Below, one piece after another: positions 44,275-56,608 of a stretch of DNA of 64,000 nucleotides. The notes beneath the pieces are model-generated. The model was not told where the DNA came from. It did no database searches and saw only the letters and a list, made by a program, of their open reading frames with translations. Numbering within the stretch: position 1 is the first letter of the stretch; the number at the start of each line of letters is the position of its first letter. Source of the stretch: Caldilinea sp. CFX5. GTDB lineage: Bacteria; Chloroflexota; Anaerolineae; Caldilineales; Caldilineaceae. The stretch lies in contig QWII01000058.1 in NCBI GenBank assembly GCA_021405325.1, forward strand, positions 62,001 through 126,000, given 5' to 3'. The position numbers and the translations under genes were made by a program.

Positions 44275-44812
44275 AATAACTTTCGATACACCTAAAATTG
44301 TACAAGTTACCACTGAGATTACAATATTATACTTAACTCCGAATGAAAACTGGAATTTTGCAGGAGATATGGTAATCCGATCTGGATTCACTAATACAAT
44401 GCCAAAGCCTCGCTGCGGTTGTCTATCGCCACAGTGGTACCCCCTTTTTACCCAGGAGATAAGCGGTGAAATTGTAATGGTCGTCAAAACGAGTACTCCC
44501 TTTGAGCAAGGTCTGCTTGGGCGGGGAGGACGCTGAAGAAGTTGCAGCCCTGCGTCTCACTGGCCGACTGAGTCGGCCAGTGAGACGCAGGGCTGCGCTG
44601 GAAACGGTGTAAGAAACCTCTGGCGCAGGGCACCCCAGTCAAGCGCTGTACGAGCGGATGTACCGGAGCAAAGTTGTGGTCTCGTTTATCTCGATGAAGT
44701 ACATCTGCACCAGGATATACTTGAATTCAGTATAGTTGCGAATATGGCTAAGTAGATTTCAGAACTGCGGGTAAAAGAAGGTGCCAGTACAGATCCAGTT
44801 TCCCGCAGCTCC
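44275..44812. other. 538-bp gap, partly coding-like
   Basis: 44279-44536 is open on the plus strand without a start codon and ends TGA; its text (e.g. LTPNENWNFAGDMVIRSG) looks protein-like, so it may be the tail of a lost gene. A strong hairpin is at 44544-44596. Beyond it nothing is recognised. Marked drop in GC. Confidence 0.35.
44544..44596. repeat. 53-bp near-perfect hairpin
   Basis: GCAGCCCTGCGTCTCACTGG and following bases pair with their complement over about 25 bp with almost no loop. Confidence 0.9.
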
Positions 44813-45754
44813 TCAGTAGTATATAGGGACGGCACACACACGTACAGTTTGATTTGCCACTCCATAGAAGGAAAGGTTTTCCCAAACCGAAATTTCCCAA
44901 TTGCTTGCTTCCCCAACGTTCGCGTGGGAACCATTCCAGCCTACACCCGTTGTTTGGGCAACATTCTGCCAGTATTGGCCATTATATACTTGGAATGCAC
45001 CACGGATATAAAAATCTGTCCACGCGTTATCGCGCCATCTGGTAATAACCGAACCATCGCCCCAAATATACGCATACAGATGAGAGTAGTCAGCCGTCTT
45101 TTTGTAATCCGACCATCTATCTATATCCCACTGTGTGAGAGAGTTTGTGTCACAATGTGTTCGCACTCCCCCATTATTCCAAAACGCATCCATGAGAGTA
45201 TATACACCATTATTACATGAATTAGGAGCGTACTGGTCTGCTAGTCCATGACCGTGCATGAATTCATGAGCAATGACCGTGCTAAGGGATGATGCATTCC
45301 AAGAAGAAACACCTGGAACATCAGGCTTAATCCAAATAGTGACTAATTGCCAAGTCTTGACAGTATGAGTGGACATATTATACCATTGGTTAATGAGAAA
45401 GCAACCCAAAGCGCTTGGCATAGCGGGGCATGTACCACTACGAACCTGAATATCAGACGTTTGTGAATCTGGCACCGAAACCATATTTGCTACACTAGCG
45501 GGCTTGGCTGAATTAACATACCCTGCGGCAATGGCGGCTGGGGTTGCTAGAGTAGGAACGGCATAATATTTGATCCCACTTGGTGGGTTGGGTGTCATAG
45601 CGTAGAGATATTCTTTCCAGAAGGAATTATGTTCTACCCCTGCCGGTGTAGATTGTTGGATCACAGTATCGACATAAGGGTTACTCTGGGCAAAGGCAAC
45701 CCCAACATAGAATAATATACCAAGAATGATAAAAAATGGGGCTAATTTTTTCAT
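44813..45754 (-). CDS. secreted metzincin-type metalloprotease
   Basis: 313 residues. Signal peptide (about 1-22, cleavage after AFA). Zinc site HEFMHGHGLAD (163-173) fits HExxHxxGxxD, the snapalysin-like metzincin consensus with Asp as third ligand; a Met (YTLMD, about 188) fits the Met-turn. Several Cys suggest disulfides. It starts inside the stop of the preceding gene (ATGA), with GAGGTG as ribosome site. Codon use is A/T-rich (many ATA and AGA) unlike the neighbours, a sign of transfer. Substrate unknown. Confidence 0.75.
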   Translation of the reverse strand: MKKLAPFFIILGILFYVGVAFAQSNPYVDTVIQQSTPAGVEHNSFWKEYLYAMTPNPPSGIKYYAVPTLATPAAIAAGYVNSAKPASVANMVSVPDSQTSDIQVRSGTCPAMPSALGCFLINQWYNMSTHTVKTWQLVTIWIKPDVPGVSSWNASSLSTVIAHEFMHGHGLADQYAPNSCNNGVYTLMDAFWNNGGVRTHCDTNSLTQWDIDRWSDYKKTADYSHLYAYIWGDGSVITRWRDNAWTDFYIRGAFQVYNGQYWQNVAQTTGVGWNGSHANVGEASNWEISVWENLSFYGVANQTVRVCAVPIYY

Positions 45755-46398
45755 TTCTTCACCTCAATTTGATCAACAACTGCGGAGAATTCTTGCTTTA
45801 ATGATGCCAATTCATCGGCAGGGATAGCTGGATCGCCAATTTGACCTGTGGCGCCACTAATCGCGAGCAGATGACCTGTCTTGCTTTGTTCCAGTACATA
45901 GACGGGTGGTTGCATACAAGGATCACCGACCATACAGGTAACGCCGACCACGACTCCAGAAATGAAAATGTCTTCTGTCAGAAGCACCGCTTTTCCCGCA
46001 ATATTGATTGTTCCTCCCGCGGTCGATGGTCCACCTACTGGGATGCTTTCGTTTCGTGCATTCTTTTGCTCCAGGATCACACCAAGTGCTTTCTCTGCTG
46101 GGCTGGGAATATATTCTCCCTTCTCATTGAATAATCTAATATCTTCTAACGTCCCAGTTGCTGGCATTGACGCTTGTATGCCAAACTCGCTTTCCATAAT
46201 AATCACAGGTTGACCGTCAACCAACATCTTACTTCTGCTGGTTTTCGGATCGCGCATAACTGACTGACCATTGCTTGCAATTGGCAAATGCACGTTGTTC
46301 GGCTCGTCTTGGGCAAAGAGTAAACTATAAATATACGGGATTGTCACTGATACCCCAGCCACCAGGAGCATAGCTATTGCTTTTTTGAGTTGTCGCAT
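45751..46398 (-). CDS. exported protein paired with the metalloprotease
   Basis: 215 residues from ATG 46398 (GGGAGAAG upstream). A membrane-like segment at about 6-30 is a signal or anchor; the rest is soluble and mostly beta, with one Cys pair (CMVGDPCMQPP). No family recognised. ATGA coupling to the metalloprotease suggests an inhibitor, chaperone or surface partner. The name of a function would be a guess. Confidence 0.6.
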   Translation of the reverse strand: MRQLKKAIAMLLVAGVSVTIPYIYSLLFAQDEPNNVHLPIASNGQSVMRDPKTSRSKMLVDGQPVIIMESEFGIQASMPATGTLEDIRLFNEKGEYIPSPAEKALGVILEQKNARNESIPVGGPSTAGGTINIAGKAVLLTEDIFISGVVVGVTCMVGDPCMQPPVYVLEQSKTGHLLAISGATGQIGDPAIPADELASLKQEFSAVVDQIEVKK

Positions 46399-46597
46399 AT
46401 CTTCTCCCTTACAGTCATGACCCTCTCTACGCACTTTGTATCTCAATTTGTTCTAGGCTCTTTATGGGTTGCAAGGAGCTGGCATCTACTAGAAGCCGAA
46501 ACACCAGAGGTAGCAGCCGCTATTTAGGGTGCAGATCCTTGTAATCCATAAAGAGCCTAATGCTTGAATTCCAGAATAACAAAATCCGATCTCAGCG

Positions 46598-46828
46598 TCA
46601 ATCACGGATTTCCATATTTTTCCAGTATTCGCGATGCGCCCAGTACCATTGACAGGCGGCGACTCGTTTCTTAACGGCCAATTTGCGATAGATATGGCGG
46701 AGATGGCTTTCGACGGTGTGTACAGCAATCGTTAGTTGCTCGGCAATCTCCTTGTTTGACTTGCCGTTAGCAAGCAATTCTAGAATCTGCCATTCACGAT
46801 AGCTAAGAGTGGGAAGTGTTGTTGTCAT
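46598..46828 (-). CDS. stand-alone LuxR/GerE-type DNA-binding protein
   Basis: 76 residues, only an HTH: LSYREWQILELLANGKSNKEIAEQL and AVHTVESHLRHIYRKL. Such domains normally sit at the end of larger regulators; here a single domain is encoded, with AGGAG before the ATG. It lies 200 bp upstream of the exported gene, same strand, so it probably controls the metalloprotease pair. Confidence 0.85.
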   Translation of the reverse strand: MTTTLPTLSYREWQILELLANGKSNKEIAEQLTIAVHTVESHLRHIYRKLAVKKRVAACQWYWAHREYWKNMEIRD

Positions 46829-46908
46829 CTGGTTAACTCCTAGGCATGGGGGTTGTACAGCAGGTTGGTTGGGGTTTGCACAATATTAATCTACCCCCCC
46901 CATGTTTG

Positions 46909-46975
46909 TCAATAGGTTTTGCGAAGCTTTAGAGGTTTTTTATAGGATCTTTATAGGTTTTCAATAGGTTTTGCG
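46909..46975. promoter_or_regulatory. 15-bp direct repeat upstream of the LuxR-type gene
   Basis: TCAATAGGTTTTGCG occurs at 46909-46923 and 46961-46975, 52 bp apart (about five helix turns), with TATAGGATCT between. Possible regulator sites. Confidence 0.45.
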
Positions 46976-47030
46976 CAGTTGAAAAGCAAAAATGGCTGGT
47001 TTGTTGCGTTCTCAAACCAAGCAAGGCAAT

Positions 47031-47061
47031 TTTTTCCTAAACTCAACTATCCCTACAGGAC
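47031..47061 (+). repeat. cassette-flanking repeat, left copy
   Basis: CCTAAACTCAACTATCCCTA and six more bases (47036-47061) match 48156-48181 in 23 of 26 positions, in the same orientation. Both follow a T-run. Confidence 0.7.
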
Positions 47062-47068
47062 AGAAGGA

Positions 47069-47728
47069 TCAGGCTGGAATGTGATCCGTTGTGAGGTTAA
47101 CAATAATCGTCTTGAGCGCTTTGAGGATGCGCAGAATATCAAAGATTTCCGTAGAAAGACCGGAGAAGTCGCGGCTAATAGTGTAATGACCGCCGTCCAG
47201 AACCATAAAATTCCAGTCAGTGCCGGTGACATAACAACCATAAACTGGGTGCTGTCGTTGATTCAACACCTGCCCCACCAACATGGCCGCCAATGCCTGC
47301 CCTGCCGGGTCGCCGCTGGGGTCGCGGTGGCGTTTGTATTCGGCAAAGGCAAAATAGGGAATTTCCGGCTCATAGTAACCAGAGGCAATCAACCCATCCG
47401 GCTCACCACTCAGGAAATAGTCGTTGAGGCTGGCCTCAATATAGCGTTGGGCAAAGAGGTTATAGCGGTAAAGTTCGGTAAATTTCACAATGCCAAAGAG
47501 CGGCCCGATAAAGTGTAGCGATAACTCCTGTTCATGCCAGCTATCAGTATTGGTTTGCAGCAAGCTTTGTAGTTCCGTACATAGTTGCTGTTCAAAAGAG
47601 GAAAGTTGGATCTGGACAGCGCTATGCAACCATTCGTCCAGAACGGGTGAAGCAATGGTGCGGCGCAGGCCGAATAAGCGGTCAAGCATTGGTAGGGTAC
47701 ACTGGTTAAAATTCAGTCGATTTGCCAT
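47069..47728 (-). CDS. PD-(D/E)XK nuclease-like protein
   Basis: 219 residues from ATG 47728 (47737 is also open). SGEPDGLIASG (about 105-115) and YFAFAEYKRHRDPSGDPAGQALAAML (about 122-147) give D-x(n)-E-x-K plus a following Gln, the core of restriction-like nucleases. Its whole length resembles a group I know from Bacteroidetes genomes as hypothetical proteins. With the antitoxin-like gene just upstream it may act as a toxin or defence nuclease. Confidence 0.65.
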   Translation of the reverse strand: MANRLNFNQCTLPMLDRLFGLRRTIASPVLDEWLHSAVQIQLSSFEQQLCTELQSLLQTNTDSWHEQELSLHFIGPLFGIVKFTELYRYNLFAQRYIEASLNDYFLSGEPDGLIASGYYEPEIPYFAFAEYKRHRDPSGDPAGQALAAMLVGQVLNQRQHPVYGCYVTGTDWNFMVLDGGHYTISRDFSGLSTEIFDILRILKALKTIIVNLTTDHIPA

Positions 47729-47751
47729 CTTGCCCATCCTTTTTCCAAATT

Positions 47752-48009
47752 CTATAGATGAGAAAGTATACCATAGGTACGATCAACTTTAATCAGATGG
47801 AATCCAGCCCACACCGCAAAATCTTCACTGTTCTCACCATCATCAAGCAGACCCTGTTGGTATAGATCGTAAAAGTCGGCTGAACTCAACCAATAGAGAC
47901 GCTCAAAACGGCGTACCATTTCCTCAGCGGCGCGCAGGTCGTCAATAATTTCTGTGATTGTCACAAGGTTTGCGACTGTTGCCTGGGACGTTGGACTTAT
48001 TTGATTCAT
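47752..48009 (-). CDS. antitoxin-like protein, shortened relative of 28084-28386
   Basis: 85 residues; AAGGAAAAG precedes the ATG. ITEIIDDLRAAEEMVRRFER and FYDLYQQGLLDDGEN, then FAVWAGFHLIKVDR, follow the pattern of the 100-residue protein at 28084-28386, but the last 25-30 residues are lost. Its 3' end contains an extended -10 (TGGTATACT at 47765-47773) for the nuclease-like gene. Confidence 0.6.
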   Translation of the reverse strand: MNQISPTSQATVANLVTITEIIDDLRAAEEMVRRFERLYWLSSADFYDLYQQGLLDDGENSEDFAVWAGFHLIKVDRTYGILSHL

Positions 48010-48065
48010 GGTTACTTTTCCTTGCTATGGTAATTGTACGACAACCAACAGCAGTCTTGAGAGAT

Positions 48066-48094
48066 AGTATACCACACACAGGCACGTTAACCAA
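48066..48094 (-). promoter_or_regulatory. promoter of the antitoxin-like/nuclease-like cassette
   Basis: TTGGTT (48089-48094), 17 bases, TATACT (48066-48071) preceded by TGG. The strongest sigma-70-type promoter in the window. Confidence 0.7.
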
Positions 48095-48145
48095 GCAAGA
48101 TTTTCTATCCTATAGGGACATTTGAGCTTAGAGAAGGTTTCAGCC

Positions 48146-48181
48146 TTTTTCCCTCCCTAAACTCAAGCGTCCCTACAGGAC
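48146..48181 (+). repeat. cassette-flanking repeat, right copy
   Basis: Partner of 47031-47061. Here the repeat is also the right arm of an imperfect palindrome whose left arm is CCTATAGGGACATTTGAG at 48109-48126. Confidence 0.7.
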
Positions 48182-48216
48182 GATATGACTCTGGACTACA
48201 CGACTGCGGACTTCCC

Positions 48217-50232
<2,016 letters not shown>

Positions 50233-50757
50233 AACAAATCATTCACTTCTACTCAACCTTTGAAATTTGTTTGGTGTAATTGTATTTTGGTTTTCTCTTA
50301 TTGTAGCACAGACCCGGCAGGATCAAAGAGATTGATCAACACGCGCTGGCGTTTTGAACAGGCGCGGATTCAGATTACGCGGATTTTCAACCTCAGCAGC
50401 CCCGTAGCCGCTGAGGTTGCGGCAGCTCCATCTGGACTACCGACTATGCGACTACACGACTGCCGTCTACTGCTCCTCCGAACCGCGCCCTCTCAAGCCA
50501 CGTCTGTAAAATTCAAACACTTCGCTAATACAAACCATACGCCTAACATACATAGAACCCGTATACTATTTCATAACTGTAGATAGATTTCGGCTAGAGT
50601 CCAGAGTCCGCAGTCCAGAGTCATCGAACAGACAGACTGTAGACTTAAGACTGCGAACTTAGGGCTGTGGACTTAGGACTGCGGACTCTAAGCAATTTCA
50701 GCTATTTTTGACCAGATCTTAGAGATCGGTACGCTTTAGTGGAGGACATTTCGAACA
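50233..50757. other. 525-bp region upstream of dnaK
   Basis: No gene. 50389-50420 is a short hairpin (CAACCTCAGC/GCTGAGGTTG); 50595-50690 is a long AGTCC/GGACT palindrome. A weak promoter TTGACC-16-TACGCT lies at about 50709-50736. No CIRCE element (TTAGCACTC-9-GAGTGCTAA) and no other known heat-shock site was seen. Confidence 0.5.
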
Positions 50758-52656
<1,899 letters not shown>

Positions 52657-52766
52657 GCAATGCGCAGACCCTCACCCATCCGAATGCGAAGTGTGAATTG
52701 CATAGTTGATTGAACAAAGGCGGGCGGGGCAAAAAGCTCCGCCCGTTTGCTAGGGTAGTAAAGACT

Positions 52767-52850
52767 TTCGTAGGGGCGCACCCTTGCGGTCGCCCAAAGG
52801 CGCTAGCGTGACTACAGATCAGGCGACCGCAAGGGTGTGCCCCTACGAAA
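52767..52850. repeat. GTAGGGGCG..CCCTTGCGGTCGCC palindrome, copy 2
   Basis: Same family as 38121-38192 with one base pair changed in both arms (GCGCAC/GTGTGC region). Between dnaK and grpE. Confidence 0.85.
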
Positions 52851-52883
52851 TACACAAGCGAATAGACCAAAGGGAGAGTCGTC

Positions 52884-53657
52884 ATGACCAATCCTTATCA
52901 CCCCTTTGACCCGCGCGCAAGGCGGCCGGCAACGCGCTATAATGAACAGGCATTGCCAACCTTAGAAGATTACGAAGAGTTGGTCAAAGCCTATCGCGAG
53001 CTGCAAGGACGCTTTGTTGAGCAAAATAAAGTTATCAAAGAAAAAGACGCCGAAACGCAAGTCAAGGACGAGTTACTCAAGCGACAGGGCATCGAATTAC
53101 AGACCAAAGATGAAGTGATTAAACGGCAGAGCGAGGATGTCCGCCAGTTAGAAACGACAATCAAAAAACAGGAGACCGAATTACTCTGGCTGCGCGCTGC
53201 CCAACAAGAAAAGAAGCCAACTGCCGAAGAAGAAAGCTGGCAGGAGCGCTATCAACGGCTCCAGGCCGAAGTGGACAGTTTGCGCAAACGATGGGAACAG
53301 CGCTATGAAGCGTCGGTGGTGGAAGCCCGCCACCAAATTTTGCTGGACATGTTGCCCCTGGCCGATCATCTCGATCTGGCGCTGCAATATATCAAACCCA
53401 GCGAGGATGAGCAGACACGCAATTTTGTCGGTAATCTGGAATCGACCCGGCGCGCCTTTTTGGAAACCCTCCGGCGCTACGGCGTTGAGCGGATGCAGGC
53501 CGAAGGCGCACTCTTTGACCCCAATCTACACGAAGCGATCGGCTATGTCGAACATGCCGAAACGCCGGCCCAACACATTGTTCAAGTAGTGCAGGCCGGC
53601 TATCTGGAGGGGGAGAAGTTATTGCGCCCCGCCCGTGTGATTGTGAGCAAGGGGTGA
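52884..53657 (+). CDS. grpE: GrpE nucleotide exchange factor with long coiled coil
   Basis: 257 residues; GGGAG 8 bases before the ATG. GrpE signature at the C-terminus: AEGALFDPNLHEAIG (about 206-220), QVVQAGYLEGEKLLRPARVIV (about 232-252). Residues 25-150 form a very long coiled coil with repeated KDE/KRQ words, longer than in E. coli GrpE (197 residues). It ejects ADP from DnaK. Gene order dnaK-grpE-dnaJ is less common than grpE-dnaK. Confidence 0.92.
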   Translation: MTNPYHPFDPRARRPATRYNEQALPTLEDYEELVKAYRELQGRFVEQNKVIKEKDAETQVKDELLKRQGIELQTKDEVIKRQSEDVRQLETTIKKQETELLWLRAAQQEKKPTAEEESWQERYQRLQAEVDSLRKRWEQRYEASVVEARHQILLDMLPLADHLDLALQYIKPSEDEQTRNFVGNLESTRRAFLETLRRYGVERMQAEGALFDPNLHEAIGYVEHAETPAQHIVQVVQAGYLEGEKLLRPARVIVSKG

Positions 53658-53667
53658 CTCTCCAACC

Positions 53668-53734
53668 CGCTCGTCGCCGGTCCGTGACCGGCGGTTGCTT
53701 GACAAAACCGCCGGTCACAGACCGGCGACGAGCG
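53668..53734. repeat. CGCTCGTCGCCGGTC palindrome
   Basis: Arms of about 29 bp with one mismatch, loop about 9, directly after the grpE stop. Confidence 0.85.
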
Positions 53735-53765
53735 AGTCTGGGAATGCACAGAGGGGGTAAGTTTT

Positions 53766-54704
53766 ATGGATTACAAAGATTACTACAAGGTTCTAGGCGT
53801 CCCGCGCAATGCGGACGAAAAAGAGATCAAGCGCGCCTTTCGCAAATTGGCGCAACAATATCACCCTGACAAGAACCCGGGCGACGCCGAAGCTGAGCGC
53901 AAGTTTAAGGAAGTGAATGAAGCGCACGCGGTCCTTTCCGATCCCGACAAGCGCAGCAAATATGACCGCTTTGGTTCGCAGTGGGAACAATATACGCGCG
54001 GCGGTGGTCGCCCTGAGGATTTCAACTGGGGTGGTTTTGGCGGCTTTGGCGGCGGACAAACCCGCACCGTCAACCCCGAGGAGTTCGCCCAGTTTTCCGA
54101 CTTCTTTGAAACGCTCTTTGGCGGCGGACTCGGTGGACGACAAGGCGGGCCACGCGTACGCACCCGCACCGGCTTCCCCGGCATGGATCCCTTTGGCACA
54201 GCCCAGCCGCAAAATACGGAAGTGCCCGTGCAAATCACGCTGGAAGAAGCCTTCCAGGGCACAACCCGCACCCTGGAAAGCAACGACGGCAACCGCCTGC
54301 AAGCCAACATCCCGCGCGGGGTGCAGACCGGCTCCAAGGTACGGATGCGCGGCGCGGTCGGCCAGAATGATGTGCTGTTAAAAGTCGAAGTAAAGCCGCA
54401 TGAAACCTTCACGCGCAACGGCGATGACCTGCGGGTTCAGGTTGCGGTTGATCTCTACACGGCGCTCCTGGGCGGGGAGATCACGGTGCCGACGCTGGAA
54501 CGCCCGGTTGCGTTGACCGTACCAGTCGGCACCCAGAATGGCCGCACCTTCCGCCTGCGTGGTCTAGGCATGCCCAAGTTGAAACAGCCCGACCAACGAG
54601 GCGATCTGTTGGCCGAAGTGGCGATCAAGTTGCCGACCGACTTGACGGCGGAGGAAAAAGAGCTTTTTCAGAAGCTGCGGGCGTTACGGAGTGGGCGCAG
54701 CTAA
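53766..54704 (+). CDS. dnaJ: DnaJ/CbpA-type co-chaperone (no zinc fingers)
   Basis: 312 residues. J domain at 1-70 with HPD (33-35) to stimulate DnaK. Then a Gly/Phe-rich region (about 85-115), and two C-terminal beta domains (about 150-300: [36 protein letters not shown]). The four CxxCxGxG Zn repeats of full DnaJ are absent, so it is a class B (CbpA-type) protein. Last gene of the chaperone cluster, followed by a strong terminator. Confidence 0.93.
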   Translation: MDYKDYYKVLGVPRNADEKEIKRAFRKLAQQYHPDKNPGDAEAERKFKEVNEAHAVLSDPDKRSKYDRFGSQWEQYTRGGGRPEDFNWGGFGGFGGGQTRTVNPEEFAQFSDFFETLFGGGLGGRQGGPRVRTRTGFPGMDPFGTAQPQNTEVPVQITLEEAFQGTTRTLESNDGNRLQANIPRGVQTGSKVRMRGAVGQNDVLLKVEVKPHETFTRNGDDLRVQVAVDLYTALLGGEITVPTLERPVALTVPVGTQNGRTFRLRGLGMPKLKQPDQRGDLLAEVAIKLPTDLTAEEKELFQKLRALRSGRS

Positions 54705-54730
54705 ATCCGCCGATTTCGCCATAGTCACAA

Positions 54731-54765
54731 AATCAGCCAGGGTGGCGTCACCCTGGCTGATTTTT
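54731..54765. terminator. bidirectional terminator between dnaJ and gatB
   Basis: AATCAGCCAGGGTG and its complement form a 14-bp stem with a short loop and are flanked by TTTTT on one side and AAAA on the other. It also overlaps the gatB stop codon. Confidence 0.9.
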
Positions 54766-56293
54766 ATTGGGCCTGTGCCTGAATCAATTCCTGCAACCGT
54801 TCACGCGCCGCATTCGGGTCAGCTTTCCCTTTCGTCGCGCGCATCACCTGCCCCATGAAGAAGCCGAAGAGTTTTTCTTCGCCACCACGGTAACGCGCCA
54901 GGGCGTCGGCGTTGGCGGCGAAGATTTCATTGATGGCGTCGTCGATCACACTGGTGTCGCTGACCATCGCCAGCCCTTCCCGGTCGATGATTGTCTTTGG
55001 GTCTTCGCCAGTCTTGTACATGAGTTCCAGCACCCGCTTGCCGGTGTTCGGGTTGACCACCTTCTGATCAACCACGGTAATCAACGCAGCCAGTTGCGCC
55101 GGTTGGATCTTGATGTCGGCGATCTGGCGCAGGTCTTGCCCTTCACCGTCGGCGTAGATCAAGCGGAAGAGTTCGCCGGTCATCCAGTTGGCAATGCGTT
55201 GCGGCTTGCCGTCGGTTGTGCCATAGGCCGCGACCGCTTGCTCGAAGTAATTCGCCACCAGACTTTCACTGGTCAAAATCTCGGCGTCGATGCGGCGCAC
55301 ACCCCACTGCTGCTCATAGCGCCCCTGTTTGGCGGTGGGCAGTTCGGGCAACTGGGCGGCCAACGACTCCACCCAGGCGCGATCGACCGTCACCGGCGGC
55401 AGATCGGGTTCGGGGAAGTAGCGGTAGTCGTGGGCGCTCTCTTTGCTGCGCTGCAAAACGGTGATCTGGCGGTCTTCATCCCAACCCATATTCACCTGCT
55501 GGATCAGGCCGCCCTTTTTCAACACGTCAATCTGGCGCGCCTGTTCATAGGCAATCGCGCTGCGGACGGAGCGTAGGCTGTTGAGGTTTTTAACCTCGAC
55601 TTTGGTGCCATATTCGCCCCGTTCCTTCTGTGCCAGGGTGCGCACGCTGATGTTTGGTTCGCAGCGTAAGGCGCCCTTCTCCATATCACCGCTGTTGACC
55701 CCCAGATAACGCAAAATGGAGCGCAACTTGGTCAGGTAGGCGTAGGCTTCTTCGGCGCTGTGGATGTCGGCCTCGGTCACAATCTCCATCAAGGGCGCGC
55801 CGGCGCGATTGAGGTCGATCAGCGAATAGTAGCCCTCATGCACCGAGCGGCCCGTGTCCTCTTCCAGGTGGACGCGCCGAATGCGAATGCGTTTGGTCGA
55901 ACCATCCTCCAACTCCACATCCAACCAGCCATTTTTGCACTGAGGAAATTCATATTGTGAAATCTGATAACCCTTGGGCAGATCGGGGTAGTTATAATTT
56001 TTGCGGGCAAAGATCGCCAGATCGGCCACCTCACAATTGAGCGCCAACCCGGTTTTGATCGTCGCCTCAACGGCGGCGCGATTGATCACCGGCAGCACAC
56101 CCGGCATCCCCAGACAGATCGGGCAGACACGGGTATTCGGCGGCGCGCCGGCGTAGTCGGTCGCGCAGCCACAAAACATTTTCGAGCGGGTCAGCACCTG
56201 GGCATGAACTTCCATGCCGACAACGAGTTCATAGCCGCCGGCGTCCGGCCCGGCAGCCACGGTGGGAGAAGCGGATGTTTTTGTCAAAGCCAT
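54764..56293 (-). CDS. gatB: Asp/Glu-tRNA amidotransferase subunit B
   Basis: 509 residues from ATG 56293 (an upstream TTG/GTG-type extension to 56362 would run into a palindrome). Start [23 protein letters not shown], then [39 protein letters not shown], and the C-terminal YqeY-like tail ([17 protein letters not shown]). It activates mis-charged Glu-tRNAGln or Asp-tRNAAsn and hands them to the GatA amidase. gatA and gatC are not next to it. Confidence 0.96.
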   Translation of the reverse strand: MALTKTSASPTVAAGPDAGGYELVVGMEVHAQVLTRSKMFCGCATDYAGAPPNTRVCPICLGMPGVLPVINRAAVEATIKTGLALNCEVADLAIFARKNYNYPDLPKGYQISQYEFPQCKNGWLDVELEDGSTKRIRIRRVHLEEDTGRSVHEGYYSLIDLNRAGAPLMEIVTEADIHSAEEAYAYLTKLRSILRYLGVNSGDMEKGALRCEPNISVRTLAQKERGEYGTKVEVKNLNSLRSVRSAIAYEQARQIDVLKKGGLIQQVNMGWDEDRQITVLQRSKESAHDYRYFPEPDLPPVTVDRAWVESLAAQLPELPTAKQGRYEQQWGVRRIDAEILTSESLVANYFEQAVAAYGTTDGKPQRIANWMTGELFRLIYADGEGQDLRQIADIKIQPAQLAALITVVDQKVVNPNTGKRVLELMYKTGEDPKTIIDREGLAMVSDTSVIDDAINEIFAANADALARYRGGEEKLFGFFMGQVMRATKGKADPNAARERLQELIQAQAQ

Positions 56294-56314
56294 AGTTCGA
56301 TCTGTTTCTGTACG

Positions 56315-56365
56315 GCGGTGGGTAGCTCCGGTCGGGCGCGGCGCCCGACCGGAGCTACCCACCGC
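56315..56365. repeat. 51-bp palindrome upstream of gatB
   Basis: GCGGTGGGTAGCTCCGGTCG and its complement, perfect over about 25 bp with a 1-base centre. It covers the 5' end of the frame before the gatB start. Confidence 0.9.
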
Positions 56366-56608
56366 TTATCTGTAATTGAATTGCCAGCGATGTTCCGTCC
56401 GAAATTATGTACGATATGCGGATGATTGGCAAATTAAGAACGGAACGCGGATGAAGCGGTCTGGCCTGGCGATCACCTTGAGGCTCATCTTGCGTAAGCC
56501 CTGACACAAAAAATGGGAGCGTTACCGCAGAGTTCGGTGTATAAGTATGATACGCTGACCACCACCTACAACCCATAGCGTTCGCGAGGGATAGAAGAGG
56601 AGTACAAG

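Noticed and set aside
44279..44536. Possible gene on the plus strand after ppk2
   Set aside because: Open but without a start codon or ribosome site and with no family resemblance; kept only as a note in the gap entry.
50233..50757. CIRCE/HrcA operator upstream of dnaK
   Set aside because: The inverted repeat at 50595-50690 is of the AGTCC/GGACT family found elsewhere; it does not match TTAGCACTC-9-GAGTGCTAA.
54764..56362. Longer GatB start at 56362
   Set aside because: The extra residues come from the 51-bp palindrome (56315-56365); the conserved protein begins after 56293.
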